Counted from the first letter of the stretch, positions 24,166-35,488 are shown. The stretch: DNA of 64,000 bases from Spirometra erinaceieuropaei (GCA_902702965.1 CACRXP010000142.1:887594-951593), one strand, 5' to 3'. Notes: generated by a model not told the origin, from the sequence alone. A program made the numbers and translations.

Positions 24166-26622
24166 TTGAGGCTGTTGTACACCGTATCCAATTCTACGTG
24201 TCGATTGATGCATGCGCTATCAGAATGGATGGCCTCTAAAAATTCACGACCCTTTTTGGATGAGCAGACACCTACAATGCATGTCCTGTCCCAGGCGAAT
24301 TTGCGTCCCGTTTCCAACGTATGCATGGCAACTTGGGACAAGTGGTCGCGCCTTTTTACGGCCAACTGATGTTCGTGTATTCGCGTAGAGGCCGATTTCC
24401 CAGTTTGACCACAGTAAACTGCATTATAGGTGCTGCGTGGTATCTTATATACGACTTCCTTCTTATCTAAATAGCCAACCCTATCCTTAGGGTGTGCAAG
24501 CTGGTTACGAAGTTTAGTCGTCGGCTTGTGCGAGACATGTATTTGGTGCTTCCTCAGGTGTCTTTCAACTAGTTCAGGCACGTTCTTAATGTACGGAAGT
24601 GTTCGCCAGTTTTTTGATCTGGGCGCCTGATCGGAACAAACTAGTTCCTTCTCTTTTTCTTTTAACTCCTGGTGTCGCATGCATCGGTGTACAAAATATC
24701 TAGGATACCATTATGGGAAAACAGTTTGGACAAATATTTCAATTCTGTTTGATATGTTTCGCTGTCAGAGCAGTGAGTTCTTGCTCGGTTAAGGAGGCTG
24801 TTCACGGCACTCCGTTTGTGAGAAATCGGGTGATTGCTCTCGTAATGCAAAAGGACTTCCGCGTAGGTTTCTTTGCGGTAAACCGAAGTATGCAATGTCC
24901 CGTCAGGCTTTCTCTGTACGAGGACATCAAGAAACGGGAGTTTGTTGTCAGCCTCCTTCTCGAGTGTGAATGTGATTCCTGGAAGTGTTGAGTTTATAAT
25001 ATTGTGGAGTATTTCTAGTCGATCACTTTTAACAATGACAAACGTGTCATCAACATATCGTACCCATAATTTGGGGTTAACTAGTGGTAAGGAGACAGCC
25101 TCTAATTCCTGCATCGTGACTTCAACGAGAAAACCAGAGATGGGTGATCCCATAGGGGTCCCTTCAGCTGTTGATAGTATTCCTGTACAATTGAAAAGTT
25201 CGTTTCTAGACAAAGGTCTAAGATTTCTAACAAAGCAGATGCAGGGATATCCATGTCGTAGTACTGGAGACGTTCCTCTGTACATTGTCTTGCTAAGTCC
25301 AATGGTATGGAGGTGAACAGAGAAACGACATCGAAGGATACCATTGTTTCATCTGCTGCGATTCTCAGTCCTTGTAATTTGTCCAGAAACTGAGCTGAAT
25401 TATTGATTGATGTTTCACAATCCTTTGTCAACGGATAGAGTTTGTGGAATAGCCATTTAGAAATCTTGTAATTAGGTGCACCGTTTGACGATACTATCGG
25501 TCGCAGTGGTATTTCAGGTTTGTGAATATTAAGTAGTCCATAGATCTTTGCAATGGCTGGTTCAGTATGTCGTAAGGGTTTGGCAATATCTCCTGATATT
25601 TGTTTCTTTCCTGTGAGACGTTTTAGAACTTTTTCAATGGCCGTACTCTGCGTTTTAATAGGGTCCGTGGTAAGAAGTTTGTACGTTGATCTATCCTTCA
25701 ATAATGACAACATCTTTTCGTTGTAGTCTGCTTTGTTTAAAATCGCAGTTGATCCTCCTTTGTCCGCAGAAAGTATGATGATGTTTTTGTCACTTCTTAG
25801 TGTTTTTATTGCCTTCCCTTCTTCGTGCGATAGTACTGAAAAGGAATTTCGGTTCGTTAAGGCATGTACAGTGCTATTCCGGATTGTGAAACGTTCATCG
25901 TCCGTGATGTTTTCTGCTGATATTATAGGCTCCAAGTTTGCAAGGAAGTCTAGGTATTTCGCATCGGAGAGATTATATTTCATTCCCTTAGAAAGCACAC
26001 TTTCTTCGGCCGTTGTAAGTCTTCTTGCTGACAGAGTCACTACCTTTTTCGAGCAAGTTTGGTCTGGAGGAATTCGTTGAGAGATGGCCATCCACTTTTT
26101 GTCTAAGACACTCCTCTTTTTCTGTCTTTCGATGTTGGAAACACAGGAAATCGTTTCATTTAGAGATTCAACTACTTCTGAAGGGAGGTTATTTCGGCAT
26201 AAATGCGCATGCTGTTCTTTAAAAGCTTGGAATTTCCGAAGTCTGAAGTGAGCACTGGATATAAAGGCTCCAAGCATATTTTGTCCGTAACTTAAGGCCA
26301 TTTGATGTCCTTGAGTAGTTCTAATGGCAGGTTTTATTTCGACAGATTTTGGCAAAATCCTCTTGGTTCGGCATTTGTGTAAAAACGATAACTGTTCTCG
26401 CGTGAGACTTTCGCGAATCGCACATTTTTCCCACTGTCTGGCTTCTAGCAAAACATCGCGATCAAAATTCATACGTATGAATTTGAAAACAGGCATCCCA
26501 AGAATCATAATTCGAAAGAAATAAGCTCTTTGGGAAAGATAAACAAGTTTTATTGTAAATTTTCGATCTTGGTTCCCCAAGTCGTCTTCAGATGTGAAGT
26601 AAGTGTGCAAAACAGTTAACAT
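24114..26622 (-). pseudogene. PLE-1 reverse transcriptase / GIY-YIG endonuclease, two frameshifts
   Basis: The first frame (26622-25102) starts in the upstream pseudo-LTR with MLTVLHTYFTSEDDLG. It carries the N-terminal domain, the LSADKGGSTAIL block, KIYGLLNIHKPEIPLRPIVS and motif A (FDVVSLFTSIP). A one-base shift near 25160, just before TPMGSPISGF, moves to the second frame (25285-24662) with the catalytic YVDDTFVIV (YVDD at 25046-25057). A second shift near 24665-24690 leads to the third frame (24680-24114) with linker LPYIKNVPELVERHLRK and the GIY-YIG module VVYKIP..AVYCGQTGKSASTRIHEH. The catalytic residues are present, so only the two frameshifts visibly disable it. It would act in the nucleus by target-primed reverse transcription. 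Confidence 0.85.
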
Positions 26623-26707
26623 TTAAGCATGCCGAAAAAAATCGATTTTGCCTTGTCACTCCTGCTTGTGTAATGTTCTGATTGGCTAATGCCTTTTGCA
26701 CTTTTCC
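26480..26707 (-). repeat. PLE-1 5' pseudo-LTR
   Basis: Direct repeat partner of 23939-24165. The RT frame starts inside it, as reported for some Penelope elements. Confidence 0.85.
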
Positions 26708-26761
26708 TTCAGTCCTCTTTTTTCAAAAATTGTGAAACAAACGTAAGAGATCAGGGTCGAT

Positions 26762-27440
26762 AATCTGAGAAAATGAACTACTCACCGGATCAAGGTGCAT
26801 TGCTGACCTTTCAGAGAGCTTGGCCGGCTCTCCATTACCAAAGAGTTTAGTGCAAAGTCGGCCAGAATTTTGAACAAACGGCCGAATTAGTTGGCCCTGA
26901 GCTAATCAATGTTTTTCGTCTTTCGCTGCTTTGGCTCTTTTGTCCGTCGTTTATGAATGTTGGTAGCCTCCTGTGTTGTGTGCCGTCACCTCAGTTGGAG
27001 TCGGTTGCGTTAATGCACCCCTTTTGGGTGAATTAGTCGACCGGCATCAGACACCTAGACTCTCCTACGGCCTATGAAGTCCTACGTCATTACATACGCC
27101 GTGACCTGGACGAGATGGTCACACGGAGCCTAAGCATGTCGAGCAAACACGGTCCGTCGACTTATTTACCCAAAAAGGGGGGCACAAACGCAACCGACTC
27201 CAACTGAGGTGATGATACACAACGCAGGAGGCCACCAACATTCACAAACGACAGTCAGAGGGCCAAGTCAGCGAAAGAGGAAAAAATCGATCAGCCCATG
27301 ATCAACTACTACGGCATTTTATTCAAAATTCTTGTCGATTTTTGCACTTAACGCTTTGATAAAGGAGAACCGGTCAAGCTCTCCGAAACTTCCGTAATTC
27401 CATTTCCTTGATCAGGTGAGCACTTCGTTTTTCTCAGATT
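26762..27440. mobile_element. FB-2 foldback element (about 680 bp)
   Basis: The left end AATCTGAGAAAATGAACTAC..GGATCAAGG is the imperfect reverse complement of the right end CCTTGATCAGGTGAGC..TTTTTCTCAGATT. Long inner arms also pair: CTCAGTTGGAGTCGGTTGCG at about 26991 against CGCAACCGACTCCAACTGAG at about 27189. There is no ORF. It lies 55 bases beyond the 5' end of PLE-1. It is not related by eye to FB-1. Confidence 0.75.
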
Positions 27441-28412
27441 ACGGAATCTTTCTAAGCAGGTAAGTTGTACGCTCTTATCCAGGCCGCCGATCCTATACTG
27501 GCTGTTGTCTGTAAGGAAGGCTTTAATACTGAGCTAGACCACCATGACCACCATGGCTACTTGGGCGGTTTTTATTGGCTGTGATCACGCGTTTCTGTTC
27601 ACCCTACGTTCCTTGGCGGGTTTGTAGTAAAAAATTTGTTTGGCACACGAGGGGTGTGGCTGTAATTTCATACTGGGACATTTTTTAAATTATGGATACT
27701 GTAGGATCTGGAAGCAGAAGCGCCAGTTGCTTTTTCATGATGAAAACCGCATCCATTTTTGACGGTGATAGCTGCAAAATACAGCAGACTGCCAAATGCC
27801 AATGGCTGCGATAATCGCTACGACTTATGAGCCGCTGATCAAAGTCTGAAGACATACATTTCAATGGAAAAGATATCTTCCATGCTTGCATGAAACCTGG
27901 TAACCTAGTGAAATTGCGTAGAACGGACGTCTGACAACCGGTATTAGGCAAAATTAGGTACATCGTGGTTTCATAACGCTTCGATATTGGTATTTACAGT
28001 CTGCGTTTATTTAGCTGTTATGCATACGTCAAAGGGGAGAACACTCATTTCAACATGTTCCGTTATTTTGGAAAACGGGCCACCTTGATGCGTAATTTTT
28101 AGTAGATTTCATCCTATCGTATTTGAGTCGAAGATATATGGAGTTTGACACCCGCCTTAAACCAGATTTAATGTCCCTGAGGCGTAGAAAATTTTTTTAA
28201 AAACATTGCATATTATGCGGTTTGAAGACTTTAAGAAAATCTTTAAGTGCAGGCTGTGGTTCGAAACATGCAGTTATTTATCCATCTCCCTAGGTTCACA
28301 CATGGTACGCACACTATAATTCAAAGGAATACAAGTCCATGCAAATACGACACCAATATATATATACATATATTGCCAACTAAAGCGAAAATGCGCGTCC
28401 CGGTGGATAAAT
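27441..28412. other. Unassigned intergenic DNA
   Basis: No gene recognised. A short AT dinucleotide patch is near 28358-28374. Confidence 0.35.
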
Positions 28413-28414
28413 GA

Positions 28415-28510
28415 GAAGAAGAAGAGGCGATCTCGGGAACTATGGGTTTAATAGCCTGACGTTTCAAAAGCAAACAAGCTTCCATCGTCGGAGTTGGGTT
28501 CTGTATGGCG
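28415..28510 (-). other. PLE-2 3'-end hairpin motif
   Basis: On the minus strand: GACGATGGAAGC, a short loop, GCTTTT, then GAAACGTCAGGCTATTAAAC. This is the counterpart of the hairpin plus GAAACGTCAGGTTAATAAAG at 38086-38148. The stem sequence differs but pairing is retained (GGAAGC with GCTTTT), which hints at conserved structure. Confidence 0.5.
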
Positions 28511-28521
28511 CCTCACAGTAT

Positions 28522-29727
28522 TTATGGGTGCTGAGCATGCGGGAGTGTTGTCGTTCCTACTGCTATTCGTGCAGGATCTGCTGCGGGGGGAGGAGCTAAT
28601 TTCTGCCGTGCTGGTCGGTCCCTTCCTGCGTCTCCTCGTCGGGTGAGCTGTGTCGGGATGGCAGCGGTCATTGACCTCGTCTGCATTGCCCGCATTTGTT
28701 GTGCCTGACCCGCGTTTCTCGTAATTGTCGCCCGTTTGCCTCTGCCCGTGTGCACCTCGGTGGCTGCAGGCCCGTTGCCTGTTTCTCCTTTATCGGCCTG
28801 CTGGTCCCCGTCATCGGTGTTTGGGCGCGAACTGTGTTCACCTGGGCTTGTGATGCTGACTTCCTGCCTTTGATTCCGTTGGTTGAACCGCACTCGTAGG
28901 GCCTGGTAGGCTGCCGGGAGAATCGTGCAGCGGTTGATGGAGGTTGGTACGGTGTGCCAGGCCTCGAGCGTTTCCCTAGCTGTCTGGTCGGTACCTCGGC
29001 CTAGGATTTCGGCTTTCTGGAAGGCGAAAGTGTGCCCAAAGGCTGCACAATGTTCCGCCACCAGTGAGAGTTGGTCCATCCTTCTCACTGCCTTTGCGTG
29101 CTCACTCATGCGGGTTTGTAGACGTTTTCCGGTCTCTCCAACGTAGTTCGCCTCACAGGAACTGCACTGGACACGGTAGACGACATTCGCTGTTTCGCCT
29201 CGTGACAGAGGGGCCTTGGGTCTCATGACGAGACGTCTTATTGTCGCTTCAGGTCTGTGGGCGACGCCGATCCCCAGTGGTTGTAAGAGACGAGCGACTG
29301 CTTCGGATACATTCTCAATATACGGTAGCGCCCGCCACACTGTTGGTTGTTCTCTCGTTGACCTTATAGCCTTCTTTGGTTGTCTGCTGCGTTCGATGAA
29401 ACTACGAGGGTAACCGTTGGAGATGAACATCTGCCGAAGATAATGAAGTTCGGCTACTTTGTCGGCTGCCTCGCTGTAGTGAGTTTCCGCCCTATTGTAA
29501 AGAGTCCGCACACAGCTACGTTTATGGCACGACGGGTGGTTACTGTAGTAACTGAGGACCTGACGTGTGTTGGTGGCCTTTCGGAATACCGTCGTTCTTA
29601 GGCTTCCGTTAGTTTTGCGGTGGACCATGACGTCTATGAACGCTAGCTGGTTGTTGACTTCTGCCTCCATTGTGAACTGGATGTCCGGAAAAACAGAGTT
29701 CAGAATCGCGTGAAATTCGGAGACCAT
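28522..29727 (-). CDS. PLE-2 RT C-terminus and GIY-YIG endonuclease (open, 401 codons)
   Basis: The uninterrupted frame begins just after the lost catalytic YVDD block with SEFHAILNSVFPDIQFTMEAE. It then has NNQLAFIDVMVHRK and the conserved HKRSCVRTLYNRAETHYSE (thumb). The linker WRALPYIENVSEAVARLL and AHRPEATIRRLVM follow, then the GIY-YIG module VVYRVQCS.CEANYVGETGKRLQTRMSEH with the Y, Y-G and R residues expected of the nuclease, the histidine/cysteine block AEHCAAFGHTF, and INRCTILP. The C-terminal 100 residues are low-complexity and basic. The absence of stops is notable for a truncated copy. It cannot encode an active RT. The apparent start codon is probably fortuitous. Confidence 0.8.
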   Translation of the reverse strand: MVSEFHAILNSVFPDIQFTMEAEVNNQLAFIDVMVHRKTNGSLRTTVFRKATNTRQVLSYYSNHPSCHKRSCVRTLYNRAETHYSEAADKVAELHYLRQMFISNGYPRSFIERSRQPKKAIRSTREQPTVWRALPYIENVSEAVARLLQPLGIGVAHRPEATIRRLVMRPKAPLSRGETANVVYRVQCSSCEANYVGETGKRLQTRMSEHAKAVRRMDQLSLVAEHCAAFGHTFAFQKAEILGRGTDQTARETLEAWHTVPTSINRCTILPAAYQALRVRFNQRNQRQEVSITSPGEHSSRPNTDDGDQQADKGETGNGPAATEVHTGRGKRATITRNAGQAQQMRAMQTRSMTAAIPTQLTRRGDAGRDRPARQKLAPPPAADPARIAVGTTTLPHAQHP

Positions 29728-30465
29728 CTATATATATATATATGGTATTGTGGCCTTCCACGTGCTATATAACTGGCTTTGCAAACAACTGGAGACAAAT
29801 AAAATCCCACCAACTTGAATAGATATCGCTTTTTTCCGGCAACGCCAGTGGCCAGTTGTACCCACAATACATTTCCAGCGCGCAATCGCATACAAACTGA
29901 CCAAGAATCTGTGCTCTCCGTTGGAAAATATTACAAACTCGACCGGGTAATCGGAATTTTAACTTAAAGACGCACCTAAAGTTAAATTAGCGGTTTGCGT
30001 CATATTCGACGCCAACCATTCATGCGACATTAGCAAACTTTAACCACATTTTACATCCTGTTGTTTAAAGAATAAAAAGTGCTTTTTGACGGAAACCTAC
30101 TTAGTGTTGGTCGATGCTGACATCTATTTGTATTAAAACATGCGGTCACCTAAGTCAGGTAAAAGAGACAAAAGTGTTTAACACACGCTTAAATTGCTTC
30201 AGTAGACTGCGTCTACGGACTCATTAGTGTTTTCGAGATGACACACTTTTTATCGACTTTGGAACCCCCAATCAAAGTGTGGTTACTTCAATTTCTCAAG
30301 TTTCTTAGGAAAAGTGCATTCTCATTAATTCCGGTGTATGAATGAGGGAATATTTCATTTTGTCGCGAACTCGCAGCATAAAAATTCCTAAAGATTTACC
30401 CAGGTGCAGGCGTACCCCTTACTTTCAAATTTCTCAGTCACATTTTGTCAAAATTTGTTTCTAAA
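29728..30465. other. Unassigned intergenic DNA
   Basis: Starts with a short (AT)n run at the PLE-2 boundary. Nothing else recognised. Confidence 0.35.
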
Positions 30466-30811
30466 ATTGTAGAGAAGCGCCCACGGATCTTTTTTACGGA
30501 ACTCACTCATTCCGTTGTGTCTGAGAACTCTCCCTCTCTCGAGAACAACTAGCAGCCGCACAGCGGCGCATGAGGTGGGCAGAATAGCATTACCGACCAA
30601 GACAAAGGGGAATGGAATGGCCGCCTCTGGCCTATTAGTTGTCGTCAGTCAGCCCTACCCAACCCCGCGGTGTGGAACACCTGGGGCTCGAGCTCGTGAC
30701 CTTTTAGCTAAAAATCCAACGTCCCTAACTACTGAGTCAAGGGTTCGTTGTTTTGTCGGGTGCGATCGGGAATATAGAGTGGTAGAGGGACGCTCACTGA
30801 TCGTTGTTTCA
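30466..30811 (-). mobile_element. tRNA-derived SINE, minus orientation
   Basis: The minus strand matches the SINE copies at 39901-40248 and 47533-47878 along its length. It has a tRNA-like head (GACTCAGTAGTTAGGGACGT for the A box, then GTCACGAGCTCGAGC for the B box), a body including AGGTGTTCCACACCGCGG, GACGACAACTAATAGG and GGTAATGCTATTCTGCCC, and related terminal repeats (GATCAGTGAGCGTCCCTC at the head, GATCCGTGGGCGCTTCTC at the tail). No ORF. RNA polymerase III transcription and LINE mobilisation are expected for the class. Confidence 0.8.
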
Positions 30812-30814
30812 GAA

Positions 30815-31000
30815 CTCGCTTGTCCGTGGCTCAGTGATTAGAGGCGTTGGGCTTCTAACCAACAGGTTGCGGGATCGAGTGCCAGGAGTTCTAGGCCTCG
30901 GGGTTTGGCCTGGCTGGCTGAAGACGGCTAACAAGTCAGAAATGACCATTTCAGTCTTCCTTGTCTTTGTTGGTAATGCCATTCTATGTATTTCTACTTA
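30815..31000 (+). mobile_element. tRNA-derived SINE, plus orientation, truncated
   Basis: The head TCCGTGGCTCAGTGATTAGA (A box region 30827-30846), GGGCTTCTAACC (anticodon-stem-like, with TCT at the anticodon position) and GGTTGCGGGATCGAGTGCC (B box) gives the clearest tRNA likeness in the family, most like tRNA-Arg(UCU). The body (GGCTGGCTGAAGACGGCTAA, TTGTCTTTGTTGGTAATGCC) follows and then stops early. It abuts the minus-strand SINE head to head. Confidence 0.78.
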
Positions 31001-32959
31001 TAAAAAGTCGTTCCTCTAACTGGCAAACTGATTTTGGAGCGGAGGACATACCCGTCTCATTTTCGTGGTCCTATATCGTCAATAAGATTTCTGGTAGTAG
31101 AGGACACCAAGTAGCCTAATACGTACAAGCATGTTGGATGTCGATGGGCGCCGGTTCCGTCACCCAGTTAAATCCCCTAAATGCAATATCTCAGCTTAGA
31201 CACTCCATTTTTTATCAATCTTCGGTTCGTATAACTTAAGGGATATTTAACTTACCAGGCTACAAAGCATTCACTATGAATTCTCATCTTGTAATCATTT
31301 GGATCTTCTTAAGCTATTTAGTTAAAAAGGACTCATTTGAACGGCAGATCGACAAGGGGATACCGTTCAGATTCAAACATAAATCATTTGGGTTTTGTGT
31401 CCAGCTTAAAGACTATCCTGTTGTTGCCCTTTTGCTTGTCCAAAAGGCTAATGGTGTGTGCCCTGGCAGCAGACTTAAAGACCATTAAATAAAAAGCCAT
31501 ACAACAAATCTACCGATGGCCGTAAAAAAATTTTCAGGATAAACGTAATTTCCTATATTAAATACATAAGAAATTAATGGTTTACGCCTCTCTTCAAGGA
31601 TATGGAGATCGTTTTCACGGCGTAACAACAGTCGCGACTGGTAAGCGTTTGGAGAAAAACGTCTGAACTTAAAACATAATATTCTTTTATACTCAACCGT
31701 TATTGCCACCCCGATTCAGGCTGCCTTTTTTGCGTTTTCGGCCACTTTTATGGAGTTTACGCACACCATTTATTTTAACATCGCTTGCAAACTTAAAAAC
31801 CTAGGGAGGTGACTTTGCGTTTATGGTTACAAGACTGTAACAAAACCGTCAAACTGAAAAATTCTAAGTAAATATCAAGCGGCTATATGCGCGTTTTTTC
31901 TAAAATTGAATCAAAACACACTGTTGATCATTAAAATTTACCAATTAAATATCATTATTAATACTGGTTTTCTTCGCAGTTGTCTAGATCTTTTAAAGCA
32001 ATTTGCTGTATAATAAGAATGATAGACTTTTTAAAAACCTTCTCTGTAGGTGAACTGGGATGGAAAATTGAAAGTCAAAAGACCGTTATTCACTAGGATG
32101 ATTCAATAAAAATACAATAGCTCGCTTTGATTGGCTTTCTCGCTAGGCGCGGTGTTCTCTACGTCCTAACCAGAGCTACGTAATTGTCTTATGCATAACA
32201 GCCAACATTGCAGACGGCAGGTTATAAAGAATTTATTCGGAACTGCTGCCTCCCACAACAGGCGTGTGGAAATAACTGTAGGTAGAACAACCCGACGGTG
32301 GGGGGGCGCCATGAATTTTGGATTAGGTCAAAAATGCCGCCTTCAACCCCCTAAGAAAGTCATAAATTTACTGGTTAGGCCAAGGTTCTGTGCCATTATA
32401 AGTCGTTCAAAAACGCATTAGCAAAGTTCCGGACCGCTATTCCCCCACGACGTATGTTTGAAGAACAAAGTGAAAGGTTGAATTTACAGTTCCCGTGGCA
32501 GTCTCCCAGACAACTATTAGCAAAGGATATTGCACCCTTTTCCATAATAAAGATGACTTTTTTCGTCACATTCCATTTCTTTCGAAAGGCACTTACGTCT
32601 GATATAGTCCACCATGCTTTCTGGATTCGGCATTAAATTGGCCCTAGATTTATGCATGTCCTTGTTCGCCATTATAGCTGTCCACTTGATGCATAGTCAA
32701 ATCGGACCACAGGCTGACTGGTAGCTTTATATGCTTCATTTACTCATTCACCATGATGGTTTGGTTTATAACGAAAAACATAGTACAATCTTACCTCGGC
32801 TACTCATTGCAAGGTTTCGAAAATATTATTATTGCCAATATTTTTCTTGCCAATTGCCTTACACTTCACGGGAAGGACATCCTCTAGGAAACCGCAGACA
32901 TTACCCTCCCCACTAACTCTCCAGTGCTATATGTACAAGTTCAAAGCATGACTTAAAAT
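31001..32959. other. Unassigned intergenic DNA
   Basis: About 2 kb, AT-rich, with only frames of 60-76 codons. No repeat or gene recognised. Confidence 0.35.
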
Positions 32960-33830
32960 GCCTGAAGGGATATGATGGGAAGGAAGAGGTTCATCGAGGA
33001 AAATCATATTGTTCTATCGAATTTGCAAGTTAGCAACACCGACCCGCCGACAGACGAAATGGAGAAAGTGCGGCTGCCATACTAGACCGATTGGCGCAAC
33101 AGGAAAGACATTGAGGCAGAACATTAAAGTGTGTGAGTAATGAGGTGGGAACATTGTCACGGTTGGTTCCTGTCTGCGACGGGGGGGATAAGAGTTACGG
33201 CCCAGTGTGCCGGAGGGGGAGGGATGGGAGGTTAGTGGGTGTACGGGCGGCCGGATTAGCGGTCACTGATGCGGCATGGGAGCAGGGCTCAGTGAGTAGT
33301 GATCGCAGACCTTCATAATGCAAGTCTAGGTCAACATGGCTGTTGTCACTGTTCGCACTGGAGTACCAAGCCTTAAGGAATCCTCGGGCCCATTTTGTGT
33401 TGACGATGGCGACAACCTCATCGTTATCCTAGTTGAATCGGGAGTCGAACTCGGATGTAAGCACAGGAACGAGGGACACTGGGTCACGGCGACCGGCAGC
33501 TAGTTTGTGTTCATTAATATGAGTGCCCAGACGTCGACCCATATCGCCCCCATACGCGGAGGAACAATTGCCACACAGGATGTGATAGATCGCACTTTTG
33601 CCGCTCTTTGGGGATAGGATCCCCAACTTGAGATGGTTCTGCGCTCAGTGAGGGTACTGGCCTGTGGGCAGGGCAGATACCGAACCGATTCAGCTGCCGG
33701 GCGATCACTTCAGAGAGCCTCTGCATGTAGGGCAGGGAGACGAGATTATACGCCGCAAATACTTCAGTCAAGGTAAGGCCTCGGGGTTGTGTCGGACACA
33801 AAATGCAATTCTTCACAAAACTGATCGGAT
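32960..33830 (-). pseudogene. PLE-3 lineage remnant: GIY-YIG region and 3' tail
   Basis: The minus strand reads LPYMQRLSEVIARQLNRFGI, AHRPVPSL, then after a shift AIYHILCGNCSSAYGGDMGR and INEHKLAAGRRDPVSLV, which is the PLE linker and GIY-YIG domain. Past the C-terminus (about 33340) comes the family's 3' tail down to about 32960, shared with 34360-34766 and, inverted, 39020-39430 (CACCGACCCGCCGACAGACGAA-like block). The upstream part is cut near the assembly gap at 33844. Confidence 0.7.
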
Positions 33831-33843
33831 ACCTGTTAGATCG

Positions 33844-33910
33844 NNNNNNNNNNNNNNNNNNNNNNNNNNNNNNNNNNNNNNNNNNNNNNNNNNNNNNNNN
33901 NNNNNNNNNN
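33844..33910. other. Assembly gap (67 N)
   Basis: Run of undetermined bases. The frame crossing it (33664-33987) is an artefact. Confidence 0.99.
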
Positions 33911-34359
33911 GCAGGAGAATGTACATACCCAATGGCATGAGCGACAGAGTTGAAAATATCCTTTTGTCACCTATTCTGTATCATTGATTAGCATAGTGAG
34001 GTTTCTACCGCTCTTCGATTATCAAGAACTTACTGGATAGTCCTGCCTCTGTCAATGGTCAAATTGCAGTAATGTCTTGTAAGTAAAACGTCAGCTGCCA
34101 GTCCAGCCGTGAAAAGTCAACTGCCTCAGTGAGATCGGATCATGTCATCAAGGAGATTGCCTGAATGAAGCCAACGTTTTATCCGTCTGAGTTGCGACAG
34201 CCCGACCGCAATTAGTTATTCGACCAACTTACAGCAACAGGTGGGTACTTTAGCTGAAATTTTAAAAATCCAGGTCTCAGTCTGAATCGCGTAGCTCAGG
34301 TTGTTAGAACCAAGCTTGTCCCAAATGGATACTTGTTAACTCTAATAACTGACGTGATG
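33911..34359. other. Unassigned intergenic DNA
   Basis: Nothing recognised between the gap and the PLE-3 tail. Confidence 0.35.
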
Positions 34360-34766
34360 TGCATTCCGAGGTGATATTATGATAAAAAAGAGGGTTATTT
34401 GGAAAATCGAGTTATACTCGTGAATTTCAAAGTTGGTGACACCAACCCGTCGTCAGACGAAATGAACAGACGAGGTAGGCTGGCGTGACGTGACAGACAA
34501 CGACAAAACAGACAGCTGCTGCATGGGAGGGGTGGGCCACGAGTTATGGTAAACTTTGGAGCGGGTGGGGGAGGGAAGGGAGAAGCGTTAGGGCTGCCTG
34601 TGTTGAGGTGGAGAAAGAGCGGGGGAATTGCGGATCAGTGGGAATGCGGGCGGCTGGTCATTGATGTGGGATGAAGTCAGAGGGCAATGCGTCAGAGTTC
34701 GAGGTGTTATGGGTTTTGGTTGTTTTTCGCCGTGTTGCAAGGGGGGAGTGGCGGACAGCATATTTC
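34360..34766 (-). repeat. PLE-3 lineage 3' tail
   Basis: Contains AAAGTTGGTGACACCAACCC, GACAACGACAAAACAGACAG, GAGTTATGGTAAACTTTGGA and GGTTTTGGTTGTTTTTCGCC. It is the reverse complement, block by block, of 39055-39430 and matches 32960-33340. It ends exactly where the FB-1 MITE starts (34769), and the coding part of the same lineage resumes beyond the MITE at 38487. Confidence 0.75.
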
Positions 34767-34768
34767 TA

Positions 34769-35453
34769 CAGAAGGTGGGTTGACTCGTGAAATGACAAGT
34801 GAAATTCCGAAATGCGTCTTCGTTTCGAAAAGATTAATTAAGTAGGGTTGTAAAACCAGTCAGCCTGCAACACAATCTATCTTAATTCACCTACTTCATG
34901 ATGCCGGCTTTCGAAGGAACTTCTTTTCGGCCGCATGCAGGAACTACACTGTAAAAAATGACTACTTAATACGCGTGCATTTTTCTCCTTGTTTTTGAAT
35001 GCCCTTAAACAGTCAATTATGTTTCGTGGAAAACATGCCTGCAAATATTCATTCTTCTACTAATTCGGTAGGAAATTGTGTCTTCTTTCGATTTAATACT
35101 CGAAGGAAGGGTATAATTTGTTTTTAAAAAGCTTATTAGTGTGAGATTTTTTAATACCGTGAAATGGCCGTCCACAAAAGGTCACGGCTCTGCATTTACC
35201 AATGTGGCTTGTAAAGTTAGTAATACGGCTCAAATGCACTACTAAACACTATGAACCCCATATGATCTGCTTTGAATACCGTAGAGTAATTTACGGTTTT
35301 CCGTATGCGGAAAATATACGGCTTGTAGTTTGGAAACCCTGAATGCAAGTGTAACGGCAGGTCGAGTTCAAAAATTGTTCGGGAATCGGAGAAGTTTTTG
35401 AAAACCGAATTAAGCCCTTTCTTCGAGTATACAATTTAAAGAAGACGTAATTG
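34769..35453. mobile_element. FB-1 MITE, left part (interrupted by PLE-4)
   Basis: It starts TA then CAGAAGGTGGGTTGACTCGT and runs through the left arm, the centre (GTTTTCCGTATGCGGAAAAT) and into the right arm up to AAGAAGACGTAATTG (35439-35453). The remainder continues at 38163. Together they form one about 1-kb FB-1 element. Confidence 0.85.
35439..35453. repeat. Target-site duplication, left copy (15 bp)
   Basis: AAGAAGACGTAATTG, identical to 38163-38177. It lies inside the FB-1 right arm and brackets the PLE. Confidence 0.93.
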
Positions 35454-35488
35454 CCAATAGAAGCGAAGAGACGAGTCCCAGGAAGTAG

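Larger units (their letters stand above)
23939..26707 (-). mobile_element. Penelope-like element PLE-1, nearly complete
   Basis: The element is flanked by direct pseudo-LTRs (26480-26707 upstream, 23939-24165 downstream on the minus strand). Between them lies one long coding region (26622 down to 24114) broken into three frames. It encodes a reverse transcriptase and a C-terminal GIY-YIG endonuclease, the standard PLE architecture. The close similarity of the two repeats suggests a fairly recent insertion. No clear target-site duplication was found. It differs clearly from the PLE at 35454-38162 in sequence, so it represents a separate lineage. Confidence 0.88.
28413..29727 (-). mobile_element. 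PLE-2, 5'-truncated Penelope-like element
   Basis: It retains the end of the RT, the linker, the GIY-YIG endonuclease and the 3' end. The 5' boundary falls at an (AT)n run at about 29728. The 3' end (minus strand) finishes GAGATCGCCTCTTCTTCTTC, comparable with GCGATCGTGTCTCCTTCTTC of the PLE at 35454-38162. The truncation is what incomplete reverse transcription at an AT-rich target would leave. Confidence 0.82.

Noticed and set aside
33664..33987. 107-codon ORF spanning undetermined bases
   Set aside because: It crosses the 67-N assembly gap.
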